DNA of 64,000 bases from Lolium rigidum (lineage: Eukaryota; Streptophyta; Magnoliopsida; Poales; Poaceae): positions 67,341,754 through 67,405,753 of the forward strand of contig NC_061508.1 in NCBI RefSeq assembly GCF_022539505.1, written 5' to 3'. Shown piece by piece: positions 1 to 11,160 of this stretch (positions are counted from its first letter, which is position 1; each line of letters begins with the position of its first letter). The position numbers and the translations under genes are program-made. The notes under the pieces were generated by a model. The model saw only the letters and a list, made by a program, of their open reading frames with translations, ran no database searches and had not been told where the DNA came from.

Positions 1-1777
1 TCCGTCAGTGGCCGAAAGGGAACTTAGGAATGTTGCAGGTATGTATGGTCTTATATCGGAGTGTTGTGCATATTACATCTCAGTGCATTTTTCACGTATA
101 GATCAATAATTAATTTACTCTCCTTTGTTCACATGCAGTACTTGTACTGGGAGAAATGTCAGCCGCTAGAGGGCGAATGTGCATTTAATCCTAAATTATC
201 CTTGCGCCCTCTAATGAGGAACTGGAATGAAGCACCTGCCACGCGGAGGGACAATTTTGACTATGAGAATGGTCGTGGTCGTGGTAACGTGAAGGTACTA
301 ATTTCAGTGTTACGACTAGGCACACTTAATTTTGTAAATACTCATTTCAAAACTGTAGTACTGAACACTTGCATTATATAACGTGCAGATTGATGAAAAT
401 ATCACTGGATAGTATCGGTTGATGGAGCCAGTTGTGCCAGATCCTGCGCATGCTCCTCAGCATAAGGCTAAGCCCGCGAGTGCTGTTCCAAAATAGAAAC
501 AGGCTCCAAAATCCATTTATAACGGTCAGACGGAAATTCTGATAAATCGTTTAACGGGTTACCTGGATCAACAAGTGCAGAAGCTGTTGGCTTCCATCCC
601 TGGCTTATGTGCTCAGGTGAAACGCCTAACTGTTGTGTCATTTTTTTTGTTATTGAAAATGCAATCGTTCATGAACTTATATATTTTTGTGTTGCAGAGA
701 ACATTGGAGATGTTTAATAAGGAAGGCGTGACTTATAAACCGGCAGCTGCACCGGTTTCCGGTAACATGGAGGACCAGGAAGATGTCAACTCTTTCCGGA
801 ATGGGCCTCGTGTTAAAAAAGAGTTCATGTACAAGGAAGAGAGTGATTCAGCAGGAGGTGGAGATTCTATTCATATCATTGACATGACCCTGCCCGATGA
901 AGTTGTGAATCACGGAAAACATTTCAAGGAGCCTGCTAAGAATGGTACTGCAATGAATGCAAATGATGCTATGCACACACCTGCCAAGGCTTGTGGCCTG
1001 AATGGTACTCCAGCAAAAAAGTCATTTGGCTATGTTGGTAGCACACCGGATAATCCGTTCATCATTGAAAATGCTGATCCAGTGACATCACATTCTGAAA
1101 TTGACCTTGACGCAGTAACTGTTAGCAAGTTCATATCTAAAGCAAAGTAAGATGAGTTGGCTGGGAAGAGGAAGCGAACAATTCCCAAAAATTTCAATCT
1201 CCCTAGACAGACGCACCAAGTTTCAAGTCCGTGGTTCATCCACAAAAGATAGTTTATTTTTCCCATTTTTTTAATATTCCCTGTCAAACAGGTTGTATTT
1301 CCTAAGCCTTTTCATGTGCAAGCAACTCTGAATTTCGATGATAAACCTGGCCCAGATAAAAATGCAAACCCGGATGCATCAACTGATTTGACGCCTGAAC
1401 TAGTTGACGCAGCTATAGTCTTCCTCGAGCTTGCATCTCGGTCAGAGCAGCATAAAAAAAGAGTGTTTACCGGAGTGCAAGGGGCGATGAAGTTAACGTT
1501 GAACGTCTTCGTGTAGTTCTGGATGAAAGATGGTTATCAGATGATGTAAGTGCGTAGAACACGTCTATTCCATACATCTAATATTTACATGTATGTTATT
1601 AGCATAAAATGTCATTATGTTTTTCGCAGGTCATAGATGGTTACATTGGGCATTTGAACCTCCGTGTTGGGTATGATCGCTTCTTGTGTCCAGCATGGAG
1701 ATCTAAATATCTAGTAGACCGGGTGCCATTAACTCCGCTGGTTGCAGGTGCAGGTGAAGGCAGGAATTTAGACATTA
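1..1777 (+). pseudogene. Ulp1-type (C48) peptidase relic, probable MULE passenger gene
   Basis: Exon-like pieces on the plus strand (about 136-292, 389-618, 697-1234, 1291-1546 and 1630-1770) are separated by introns with GT/AG borders. The last two are diagnostic. A perfect GTAAGT donor at 1547 joins the acceptor at 1629 and fuses RWLSDD to VIDGYIGHL, the W-L-x-D-x-x-I-x-x-Y signature at the start of the Ulp1/SUMO-protease fold, followed by CPAWRSKYL. The rest of the domain, with the catalytic His, Asp and Cys, is absent because the sequence stops at a rearranged junction near 1780. In-frame stops at 410 and 494 and a frame change near 1485 show it is dead. Ulp1-like genes are known passengers of grass Mutator-like elements, and this one converges on a FAR1/MULE transposase relic, which supports that origin. 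The 5' end lies outside the window. Domain call moderately sure; the upstream pieces are not recognisable by themselves. Confidence 0.6.
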
Positions 1778-1829
1778 ACTAAAATCATTTCTCCATCAAG
1801 GTGCAGGTGAAGGCAGGAATTTAGACATT
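1748..1829. repeat. Direct duplication at the Ulp1/FAR1 junction
   Basis: A 29 bp segment beginning gtgcaggtgaaggcagg occurs at 1748-1776 and again at 1801-1829, and the flanking motif actccgctggttgc also appears on both sides (about 1734 and 1831). It marks the point where the plus-strand Ulp1 relic meets the truncated 3' end of the minus-strand FAR1 relic, so it looks like a scar of deletion or illegitimate recombination. Confidence 0.75.
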
Positions 1830-3765
1830 CACTCCGCTGGTTGCTCTTCATACCAAGCCAAAAACCCTCTGTCAGAAAAGCTGCATCCCAAAGGTGCCTC
1901 TTCCTGTGCATCCTCCTCAACCAAATTTCGGTGTTCTCCGTCTTCCATCTTTTTTAAAAAACCTGCCATCTCTGCACAAATTCGGCTATGGACGTGATAT
2001 AGTACAACATAGACCGGAACTCGCCCAACGACTTGTGACTAAGATGGATCTTCATATTTTTTTCAACATGCCACGAACATATGCGGTGCCAGACATCCGG
2101 AAATACAGTGCGGATTGCCCTAATCATCGCCGAGTCGGCATCCGTAATTACACTCAAAGGCTTCTTCTGACACATTACCTTCACAAATGTTTGCACCAAC
2201 CACACATAAGTTTCTTCTTTCTCATCTGAAACTATGGCACAACCAAAAACCGTAGTCCTACGGTGATTGTTCAGACCAACAAAAGGTATGAATGGCATAC
2301 CATAGCGATTCATCTTGTATGTGCTGTCAAACACAAGGTCATCTCCATAGTCCTCATAGTCCTGTATAGACTACGAGTCACACCAGAACATTCTCTTCAG
2401 CCGTCCTTCTTTATCTAAGTCGTAGTCAAAATAAAAACTTGGGTCCTTCTCCTTTCTGCTCAGCATAATGCCTATGGTCGTGGAAGCATCACCCTTTGCA
2501 AGTAGTTTCCTCTTTTCCTTGCTGCAAAGTTGTACAGATCCCGTCGGACATACCCAACACTGCCATACCATCCAGTTCTGCTAATCATGGAATCCATTAT
2601 GGTGTGCTTCCTAATACCTACATCTCCCATAGCTAAGATCTCAGCCTTCTGATGCTCTCTGATTTTTCTATGCGACAAAAGAAAAAGTGTTTCATCCGGT
2701 CTTGCTAACGTATGACTCTGCTTGTCATCAAAACTATCAACATACCAGATACCAAGTTTTTCATTCAGCTTCATAGTCATCTGCGCCCCACGGTTGCATC
2801 GGGACAGAGGTCTGAGCCTCCGACTATGTCCCTCTTCGGTCATCAATTTTGGATCACGCTCACCTTCCCTCGAACACAAAAAACGCCTGTAACACCTATG
2901 TCTCGTACTTTTTTTGCTATATCTGACCTTATCCAATCTGATGTTGAATCCATTATCTTTGGCATAGCTGTTGTAGATTACGAATGGAGCTTCTTCACTA
3001 GGAAAAGTCATCTCCTTTATCATCATGTACAGATCTATCGTATCCTCTGCCTGACAAGCTTGACTTAGGTTCGCATCATCACCATCATCAACATGGGACT
3101 GTCACATGAAAAACATAGCAATCAAACTCTAATTTTTATGTGTCCATTAAAAATAATTGGTTTCCACAAATAATTAACCAATACATACCTCCATGCTGTT
3201 CGACGGCTTTGCCTCCACATAATGTTTGCCACCTACTGACTCATCATAAAAACAATTCTCCATGTCAGATTCACCATAATAGTCATACACATTTTCAAGT
3301 CCATATATTTCCTGCAAAAATTAAAGACAATAAGTAAATGTACCTCATTACTATTTCCATTTTTTTAATGGTAATCTCATTTCGTTGCATATCAAATAAC
3401 AATTACACTCCTTGTACCTCATTGATGTTTTCCTCCAACGCAACCTCACTAATATCTCTCTCATAATCATTTTCAATGTCCATCTACATATTGAATGATA
3501 ACATGACAATGTTAAAACATTTATCCTTCTTCATTTGCTTTCCATGAAAAAAATTGAATACATCAAAGACACTTACATTAATATTTGCTTCCCTCCCATG
3601 CTCTGAGCTCATGGAATTATATGACCATGAACCAAAAAAAATATTCTCACTCGCTGAGAAAGATTCATCACCAAGCCCCGTTCTAGAATTATCTGACTCA
3701 TCTCCATGAACTCCAATTCCAGGAACCTTCTCTACCTCACAAACACCAGACCTCGTCCCATCCAT
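1785..3765 (-). pseudogene. FAR1/MULE-type transposase relic
   Basis: A multi-exon gene in minus orientation. The first exon (3765 to about 3580) encodes an acidic leader and ends in a GTAAGT donor; short exons follow near 3480 and 3310. The main exon (about 3090 to 2470) holds a FAR1 DNA-binding domain, including FVIYNSYAKDNGFNIR, and ends in YVDSFDDKQSH-type sequence. After a frame change near 2520, the MULE transposase core appears: VFDSTYKMN (first Asp), VITDADSAMIRAI (second Asp) and HRICSWHVEKNM. A premature TAG lies near 2370. The reading continues out of frame to about 1795 with WDAAFLTEGFWLGMKSNQ, then stops at a duplicated junction, so the third catalytic acid and any SWIM zinc finger are gone. 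Such proteins act either as Mutator transposases or as domesticated FAR1/FHY3 regulators; decay and the facing Ulp1 relic favour the transposon reading. Confidence 0.8.
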
Positions 3766-3864
3766 TTCCTAGCTACAAAAAAAATCACAAATTCAGTACA
3801 TCCGCATCAAATACTTTCAGAAGTTAAAATGATACAACAAGAGGTGAGTTATCGTGTACGAACC

Positions 3865-5031
3865 TGTTGACGTCAGAAACCCCCTGGCGGGCAGAGACGG
3901 GCAACACCGTAGAGCCGGGAACAACTAGGGCTGCGGCTGGCCCCAGTCCCTCAGAGCGACGGCCCGCAAAGCCTCCTGGTCGCACGCGCCGATGTTTATC
4001 ACAAGGGCGTGCCACCCGACCTATACCGGTCGGGAAGGTGTGGATGATGCCTCGCTTAGTTTCTGCGGGGCACACACGTAAACGTTAAATACGAGCCTCG
4101 ATCGGCTCTCGGGTTATCCTGTGAATCGGCTCAAAGAGCCGATCCACCCATGATTCGGACGAGGTGTCCGAATATATGGTGGTCCTGCTTGATCAAGGTA
4201 AAGCTAATGAGATCTACGACGATTTAGGGTTTTCACCGCATAATCGGATCGTCCTACTCCAGGTTGGGCCTCGCGGCCACGCACGGTGATCGTAAGCCGA
4301 TCCTAAACAAGGCCTAAAAACCAACACGAGGTTGATCCCCGGAACATCCTGCTTAGGGCCAACGAACGACACCCTACGTGCCGCTGGATCCTCCCCCCCT
4401 TTGGAAGGCCTAACTATTGCAGATATTAAACTAATCCTTGTGGAATAAGGAGCAATCGTAACGGATCAGATCTACTAAACTATGATCAAGCGGGGTGCCG
4501 CCCCTACACCTAAGATAGGTGTAAGGGCGGCTAGACATGCGAGGGTTGCACTACGAAAGCATGTAATATGAAGAACAATGCTAACCCTAACATGTCTAAG
4601 ATAGCTACGTTGCTTGCCATCAAAAAGGCTTCAGTACGAGCAACGCATGAACAACGTGGGCAGGCTTGTGCTGCCTAGATCGCAAGATGCGATCTAGGCA
4701 GCATGGTGCTTACCGGTAGAAACCCTCGAGACGAAGGAGTTGGCGATGTGCCGAGATTTGTTTGTGGTTGAACGTTGGTTGTTGTTTATTCCATAAACCC
4801 TAGATACATATTTATAGTCCAGGGGACTTTCTAATGTGGGCGTGCACCAAACCGTGCACGAGATAAACTCTAACTTTTAATCTAAATACAATCTATTGTA
4901 ATTAAAGATACATGGGCAATCTAGCCCAAATTCTCCGAACAAGGCCGCCTCAGAGATCTTCCACGTGTAACCTTCCAAGCCCATCCTGATCGCGGCCCAC
5001 CTCCTGATTTGGCCAAAATCTGGTGATAACA
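3865..5031 (-). repeat. 3' LTR of the protease-only gypsy element
   Basis: It is 1167 bp, begins tgttgacgtc and ends gtgataaca on the plus strand. It matches 9461-10629 almost base for base, with a few substitutions and 1-3 bp indels (for example near 4395 and 4670). The near identity indicates a fairly recent insertion. Plus-strand position 5032 onward is the purine tract side, so this is the 3' LTR of a minus-strand element. Confidence 0.9.
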
Positions 5032-5221
5032 CATGCCCCCTGGTTTTGGTAATGATAATTTCAAAACCACTCTGTTTTTTCTTCGAAGGGTCATGTCGTG
5101 GCAGAGCAGAACCGTCGCAGTATGTTTCATCATGACGACTTGTCTTCCCAACTTCTCTGCACGATTTGACAGTTTTGGCACCATGTTCTCGAAAACTGCT
5201 CGAAAATTAAATCCCCATCTC

Positions 5222-5299
5222 CTTTTATTTAACCGCATCGAACAGTTCTCCTCTTCACCCCCTCCTCATTAGCACTCCAAAAAACCCTCCTCTGCCACC
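5222..5299 (+). promoter_or_regulatory. Possible antisense promoter within the gypsy element
   Basis: A TATA-like ttttatttaacc at about 5222-5233 lies roughly 70 bp upstream of an ATG in a strong plant start context (gccaccATGcc). It faces opposite to gag. Only the spacing and motif support it. Confidence 0.3.
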
Positions 5300-5820
5300 A
5301 TGCCTTCTTCCTGTTCCCCTTCTTCTTCGTCGGATCTTTCCTACGTGTCCTCTCCCATCCGGGAGTCGACGCCCGAGTGGGGTACGCAGGCGGCGTACGA
5401 TATCCTCGCCCCAACGGCGTGGGACAAAGAGGACCACGACTCCTCCGTCTGGTCCGAGGATGACAAATCCTTGACCGACGGGGAGAGCGACCTCCGCTTC
5501 CCGGGCTGACGGGGAATCGGAGGAGGAGAGCGATGATGATCGTTTCTCCTGGGCAGACTTCACCACCTCCGAGGAGGTGGAGGAGGAGGAAGAGGAGGAG
5601 GACGACGACGACAGCCTCCCCGACGAGCCGCCGGCCAAGCGCCATTGCCCCTGGCCGGGGAATCTGAGTGACTTCGACAGCGACGGCGATGACGACGACG
5701 AGGAGGATGAGGACAACGAAGGTCCTGCCGGCGGCCGGCCGGAGCAGCGACGACGAGCCGGCCGGGAGCAGCGCCGACAGCGGCGATGACGGCGATGACG
5801 AGGGCTACAACAGCCCGTAG
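5300..5820 (+). pseudogene. Acidic antisense ORF of the gypsy element, frameshifted
   Basis: The frame opens at 5300 with a Ser-rich leader (MPSSCSPSSSSDLSYVSSP), then TPEWGTQAAYDILAPTAWD and a string of acidic residues. It meets a stop at 5507-5509. A second frame from about 5520 to 5787 continues the same composition (RFSWADFTTSEE, then long runs of Glu and Asp), showing that an indel near 5510 broke one acidic Ser-rich protein of about 165 residues. It is antisense to gag and protease. Antisense extra ORFs are known in Tat-lineage gypsy elements, and similar acidic proteins recur in grass genomes as hypothetical proteins. Function is unknown; no catalytic motif is seen, and the composition would suit a nuclear or histone/RNA-binding protein. 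Confidence 0.5.
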
Positions 5821-5829
5821 ATAGGACCC

Positions 5830-7541
5830 CTAGTTAGGATCAGTAGCAGTAGATGGGGCAATGTATCCCCTTAGCACTCCCTTTTGAGGGCAATCAGCTC
5901 TTTTGTGTAAGAAATCTGGTTTATCAATGAAGAAATTCCCCAATTTGATTTTGCCGATTTCCTTTAGGATAATTTAGCCGATTGCCCCTCGTACTGACTC
6001 TGCCGATTGTCAATTTGGTCAAAGCCCAGTGAGCCGATGGCGGCGCATCGGTCCCTCACGATAAATTTCGAGATAGATCCACCCGGACCCAAACTCCCGG
6101 TCAAACAAGGCCAAGCCATAATCGTGCAAACCTTAGGACTTGTAACCGCAGATCCCACCGGATGGCATATTAAACTTAGCGGCAAAACCCCTGAAATAAT
6201 GTCCAGTCTCCTTATCATCTTTAAATTTCAGACATTCTTCTGCCGCATTATCCTCTCCAAATTCCGCTCACTCAGCTCCGGCAGTTTCCTTCTGCAATAA
6301 TTCACCATCTTTCAAACGAGCTGTGATGGAGAGCGAGCCGATTTCGACAAAATCGGCAAAACCTTGAGGGCGAGCTGCCCCCCGAGCCTCAGCCAAGGCG
6401 AGGATAAAAAATGGTCCAGCCTAATGGACCATCACCAGCTTCCCAACTGTTGTGCCGCATCAGCCGATTCCACCAAATCGGTTTCCCAGATCATCGACAT
6501 TTCAGGGCAGGCCCGATCACGTCCAAGAGAGCTATCCTGCAGGGCCACCAGCCGATCACCTTTCTTTCGTTGGCAGTCGATACGGTGGATGATTACCCAC
6601 AGCTCCATGGACAAGGCTGACTTGCATGCCAACGTTCCTCTGATAGTACCGCTGAACTGGCAACCTGGCAACTTTGCGCACTTGTACTAAGGTCGATGAC
6701 TGTACATCGGCTCTGTATCACGAAACACCTCAAAAGGGATCAATAATCCTGATTATGAATCTAACCAGCCCATCTACCAGGCTGGCAATCTGGCTTAAGG
6801 CAGGTGTCTACGACAGAGCCCTGGGCTTGTCGCTGAATCGACTGGCATGCTGAAAAACTGATAATTTTGCAATATCAGCCCCATTCTTCAGACAAGTTGT
6901 GATGCAGAGCCAGCCGATTCCAACAAAATTGGCTTCCTGTAGCAAAGGATCCTTCAGTGTGAGCTGCCCCCCGAGCTCCTTTAGACCAGATTGGCTCATC
7001 ATCCTTGCATTTCTGATGCCCTCCAAACTCTGGACATAACCCCCTGGAAGTGGTAGTTACCAAGTCACCACCTCGGCCAAAACGTTACAGCCGATTGCTT
7101 CGTCATCGACGGTTCTCCTGGTTTTAGAAGAGATATACTCGCCAATGGGAGTTAGAGGTCCTTGAAGAGAAGATCCCCATTGATCCTTAAGTCGATGCCT
7201 GCACATCGGCTGTGCTTAAATTTTTTTGAATTTTCGGCCGATTTATGTGTCGGCCCCCATACTCCAATACCCATCGTCAAAGGATGAGACTGCATATCCT
7301 TGAGTTTTATCCTTCTATGTGCCCCCCGAGCCGATTCTGTCAAGAGAATTGATGGTATCGGCTCTATTGGATCATGTGTTGAACCCAGGCAGAATGGATG
7401 GTGAGGATAAATTTCGGCCGATTGCTGGAATCGGCCTCCACGTTGTTTGCTCGGTGAAGGTTTTGTAATGTCCCTTCATAAATTTTTGGGGCCGATCATA
7501 AGGATCAGCCTCGCCACGTTCGCTCATCGACGTTTGCTTTG
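5830..7541. other. Non-coding interior of the gypsy element, rich in CCGAT/ATCGG
   Basis: No coding domain is recognisable in either strand. The pentamer ccgat or its complement atcgg occurs dozens of times, frequently as gccgat and atcggc (for example near 5950, 5994, 6036, 6466, 6914, 7092, 7230 and 7420). In an autonomous relative this interval would carry reverse transcriptase and integrase. Confidence 0.6.
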
Positions 7542-8054
7542 TTACACAGTCAGGCCTGTGGATAAAACCAGCCTAACCCCGTTCTTTGTCACGTCGATGC
7601 GCTCGCAGTCGTCCAAATTGATGCATGAGAGTGGCTCTTGGCCTGATGTCTCCCAAACGTCCATGCCAGCCGTTGAAACTTCGACTGAATCATCTGCGTG
7701 GACGACTTCTACTTCATCTCCATCCCATCGTATCAGGCATTGGTGCATCGTGGATGGAATGCAACAGTTGGCGTGGATCCAATCTCTCCCCAGTAGGACA
7801 GCGTAGGTGCTCTTGCTGTCGATGATAAAGAACGTCGTGGGGACAGTTTTTCTTCCTACGGTCAGATCCACATTCAGAACACCTTGTGCATCAGATGCTT
7901 GGCCGTTGAAATCGCTCAGTGTTACGTTGGTCTTGATCAGATCCGAGCTGGAGCGTCCCAACCGACGTAGCATGGAGTATGGCATAATGTTGATCGCCGC
8001 TCCGGTGTCCACCAACATCTTGTTGACAAGCTGCCCATTGATGTAGCCTCGCAA
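7542..8054 (-). CDS. Retrotransposon aspartic protease
   Basis: A 170-residue frame whose MLVDTGAAINIMPYSMLRRL carries the D-[ST]-G-A active-site triad of retropepsin-like proteases, followed by the expected VLLGRDWIHANCCIPSTMHQ region seen in grass gypsy elements. It lies 43 bp downstream of the gag stop in another frame. Out-of-frame residues in the gap continue the family sequence, so gag and protease were probably one reading frame split by a single-base change near 8110-8130. It would process the gag polyprotein in virus-like particles. No downstream polymerase domains follow. Confidence 0.85.
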   Translation of the reverse strand: MRGYINGQLVNKMLVDTGAAINIMPYSMLRRLGRSSSDLIKTNVTLSDFNGQASDAQGVLNVDLTVGRKTVPTTFFIIDSKSTYAVLLGRDWIHANCCIPSTMHQCLIRWDGDEVEVVHADDSVEVSTAGMDVWETSGQEPLSCINLDDCERIDVTKNGVRLVLSTGLTV

Positions 8055-8097
8055 GTACAGGGCCTTCGGATGCTCGTAACTTCTTTCCTTTGGCTTC

Positions 8098-9444
8098 TCA
8101 AAGATGACCGGCCGTGGGCCGCGAGTCTAATTGCGCCACGGGTGCTTCATATAATCTTGGAGCGCTAAACTCCGTTGGAAGAATGAAGACCATGTTTGTG
8201 CCAGCCGATGTATCATCATCGGCTTTCCTCTGCTTGTGGCGCCACTCTTTTCTTTGTGGCCGACCTTCTTCGTCCAGGGTTCGCCGAATTTTGGCGGCCA
8301 GATCAGGCCGTGCCTTCCTTAGCGTGCGCAGGTACAATCTTTCAGCTTCTTCCAACCCACGTAGACGCTGAACCCTTCGCTTCTGGGAACGGCTGAGCCC
8401 ATCAGGGCACCACCTGGGCCGATGATATTTGTCTTCTTCATCATCGTCCTCTAGTTCCTCGAGATCTTCCACCCGAGCGGACTCAGCATGCTTGTTCCGA
8501 GGCGAGAGAGGCCCTAGACGCTTGAACACGGACACGTTAGCGGCATCCTTCTTCCTTTGCTTGCATTCTGGGCAGTTCTCGATTGTTGGCAATCGGCTCA
8601 TTCCTGAGTCCCAGCAATGTTTGAAGAACGGACAGTCCCAGTGCCTATCCATGTCATCCTGCCCCCTTGACCTTCCTCCGGCGCGACGATCGTACCCGTC
8701 GTTGCTTCTATCATGTTGACGGTACCTCCTGACCTTTGCACCAGACCGACAATTCCTTTCATCACCTACGTCGTAGTGCCGACGTCGGTCGTACTGCTGC
8801 TCATATTTGTTGAGGAGGTGCTCGGAGAGTGGACGTCGATACCGCACGCTTCTCATTCCCTCCCCTGTCAGGTACCGCCTGTCATCATCTTGGGGCCGGT
8901 CGCGTGGATCGGCCTCCTCTTCATCCTTGCCACGGGCGTGGCTACTTTCTGCTTCATCTTTGCCATGGCGGCTTGCAAGCCCTGCCATGTTGACACCCAA
9001 GGAGAACTTTGGCCGGCCTATGGAGTGGCCGAGATCCACCATGTTGACGCCAGGCGACGGACTTGAGTCTCTATCGAGCTTGATATCGTGCGGCCGGGTC
9101 TTCTCAGAGGAGCCGATGAGTTCGGCTTCGAGGGTTGCCTTGATCTCGTCATGTTTTCTTTTGAGCTCCTCGGGCAGATCCTCGTATTTCAGCGACCTGG
9201 TGCGTTCTTCTGACGGGGCGGACAGATCCACTCCATCGAGTGCGCCTTCAGGTGTGAAACCCTTCCACCTGACGCCATGGGAGCGGGTTCGGTGGAAAGA
9301 GCCGATGAGTTCGGCTTCGAGGACCGCCTTGATTTCGTCATGCTTCTTCTTGAGCTCATCAGGCAAATCCTCGTACTTGACCGGAGTGTCTTCCGCCATC
9401 TCGGATGTGGATGGCGATGTTGCGGATATCGAAGGTCGTCCCAC
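8098..9444 (-). CDS. Retrotransposon gag-like polyprotein
   Basis: The frame encodes 448 residues. It begins with two copies of a KYEDLPDELKKKHDEIKA-type helical repeat (residues about 22-45 and 85-110), then a charged segment rich in Arg and Asp. A Cys/His region follows, DRHWDCPFFKHCW and ENCPECKQRKKD, which could form a zinc knuckle. The C-terminal part (RPRWCPDGLSRSQKRRVQRL) is typical of this grass gypsy family. The start is the first ATG after the primer-site region and lies 17 bp inside the 5' LTR, so the leader is very short. The protein should package element RNA. The premature end at 8098 appears to be caused by a frameshift that separates it from the protease. Confidence 0.82.
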   Translation of the reverse strand: MGRPSISATSPSTSEMAEDTPVKYEDLPDELKKKHDEIKAVLEAELIGSFHRTRSHGVRWKGFTPEGALDGVDLSAPSEERTRSLKYEDLPEELKRKHDEIKATLEAELIGSSEKTRPHDIKLDRDSSPSPGVNMVDLGHSIGRPKFSLGVNMAGLASRHGKDEAESSHARGKDEEEADPRDRPQDDDRRYLTGEGMRSVRYRRPLSEHLLNKYEQQYDRRRHYDVGDERNCRSGAKVRRYRQHDRSNDGYDRRAGGRSRGQDDMDRHWDCPFFKHCWDSGMSRLPTIENCPECKQRKKDAANVSVFKRLGPLSPRNKHAESARVEDLEELEDDDEEDKYHRPRWCPDGLSRSQKRRVQRLRGLEEAERLYLRTLRKARPDLAAKIRRTLDEEGRPQRKEWRHKQRKADDDTSAGTNMVFILPTEFSAPRLYEAPVAQLDSRPTAGHL

Positions 9445-9460
9445 CGGGCGTGCCAGAATG

Positions 9461-10629
9461 TGTTGACGTCAAAAACCCCCTGGCGGGCAGAGACGGGCAA
9501 CACCGTAGAGCCGGGAACAACTAGGGCTGCGGCTGGCCCCAGTCCCTCAGAGCGACGGCCCGCAAAGCCTCCTGGTCGCACGCGCCGATGTTTATCACAA
9601 GGGCGTGCCACCCGACCTATACCTGGTCGGGAAGGTGTGGATGATGCCTCGCTTAGTTTCCTGCAGGGCACACACGTAAACGTTAAATACGAGCCTCGAT
9701 CGGCTCTCGGGTTATCTCGTGAATCGGCTCAAAGAGCCGATCCACCCATGATTCGGACGAGGTGTCCGAATATATGGTGGTCCTGCTTGATCAAGGTAAA
9801 GCTAATGAGATCTACGACGATTTAGGGTTTTCACCGCATAATCGGATCGTCCTACTCCGGGTTGGGCCTCGCGGCCACGCACGGTGATCGTAAGCCGATC
9901 CTAAACAAGGCCTAAAAACCAACACGAGGTTGATCCCCGGAACATCCTCGCTTAGGGCCAACGAACGACACCCTACGTGCCGCCGGATCCTCCCCCTTTG
10001 TAAGGCCTAACTATTGCAGATATTAAACTAATCCTTGTGGAACAAGGAGCAATCGTAACGGATCGGATCTACTAAACTATGATCAAGCGGGGTGCCGCCC
10101 CTACACCTAAGATAGGTGTAAGGGCGGCTAGACATGCGAGGGTTGCACTACGAAAGCATGTAATATGAAGAACAATGCTAACCCTAACATGTCTAAGATA
10201 GCTACGTTGCTTGCCATCAAAAAGGCTTCAGTACGAGCAACGCATGAACAACGTGGGCAGGCTTAGTGCTGCCTAGATCGCAAGATGCGATCTAGGCAGC
10301 ATGGTGCTTACCGGTAGAAACCCTCGAGACGAAGGAGTTGGCGATGCGCCGAGATTTGTTTGTGGCTGAACGTTGGTTGTTGTTTATTCCATAAACCCTA
10401 GATACATATTTATAGTCCAGGGGACTTTCTAATGTGGGCGTGCACCAAACCGTGCACGAGATAAACTCTAACTTTTAATCTAAATACAATCTATTGTAAT
10501 TAAAGATACATGGGCAATCTAGCCCAAATTCTCCGAACAAGGCCGCCTCAGAGATCTTCCACGTGTAACCTTCCAAGCCCATCCTGATCGCGGCCCACCT
10601 CCTGATTTGGCCAAAATCTGGTGATAACA
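9461..10629 (-). repeat. 5' LTR of the protease-only gypsy element
   Basis: It is 1169 bp, begins tgttgacgtc and ends gtgataaca on the plus strand, and pairs with 3865-5031. On the minus strand the primer-site-like TGGCACGCCCGGTGGGA (about 9438-9454) lies immediately inside it. Confidence 0.9.
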
Positions 10630-11160
10630 GTACCTACCAGTCGATGCACCGGAGGAGTAAACCTACCCCCACCACAGGGGTCGATCGATGCGTCCGAGGA
10701 GGAAGAAGCCGCTAGGCCACGCTCAAGGGCAAGAGGAGCCGGCCCTAACCCTAGCCGCGCTCGCCTAGACTTATCTGGTTGGAGCGATCAACGGCGATGG
10801 CGGAGACGGCCGGCGCGCCAGCGGCAGATCCCACCCGGGAGGAAGAGGAACCCTACCCCCACCAGCTCGGTTGATGCATCAGGCTCGCGCTAGGGTACCA
10901 ACGAGGATTAAAATGCTCAAAGCGAACGCGGCAACAGAAGGGGACGTGCATGACGGCGGAGACGGCCGGCGCGCCGGCGGCAGATCCCTCCCGAGAGGAA
11001 GATCATCAACCCTACCCCCACCAGCTCGTGCTCGCGCTAGGGTTTCCGACGACGGAGGAGTACAACTTCTCCTCACGACGATCGCGGCAACAGAAGACAC
11101 ATGCACGACGATCGGCGAGTTTTAGGCGGATTAGATCTTAACTACTCACGTGATCTCCAT
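10630..11160. other. GC-rich flank with internal duplication, probable outer part of the MULE
   Basis: No gene is recognised. The segment gcggagacggccggcgcgcc is present near 10801 and again near 10955, each followed by gcggcagatcc and then ccctacccccaccagctcg, giving a roughly 155 bp imperfect tandem duplication. Before the gypsy insertion this DNA was contiguous with the upstream side of the FAR1 relic, so it may be its 5' leader or the MULE terminal region. No clear terminal inverted repeat is seen. Confidence 0.4.

Larger units (their letters stand above)
3865..10629 (-). mobile_element. Ty3/gypsy LTR retrotransposon, protease-only, minus orientation
   Basis: Two nearly identical LTRs (3865-5031 and 9461-10629) bound the element. 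Flanks are gaacc (3860-3864) and gtacc (10630-10634), a 5 bp target duplication with one mismatch. On the minus strand the LTR starts TGTTATCACC and ends GTCAACA. A purine-rich tract (accagggggcatg) precedes the 3' LTR, and a primer-site-like TGGCACGCCCGGTGGGA follows the 5' LTR. The interior has a gag frame and an aspartic protease, but no reverse transcriptase, RNase H or integrase is visible in about 2.5 kb downstream of the protease. It therefore probably moved with enzymes supplied by a relative. The antisense acidic ORF near the 3' end points to the Tat-type gypsy group, an inference from memory of similar grass elements. It inserted next to the 5' end of the FAR1 relic. Confidence 0.88.

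Noticed and set aside
5229..5716. Ser-rich open frames on the minus strand
   Set aside because: They are the complement of the acidic antisense ORF's Glu/Asp codon runs.
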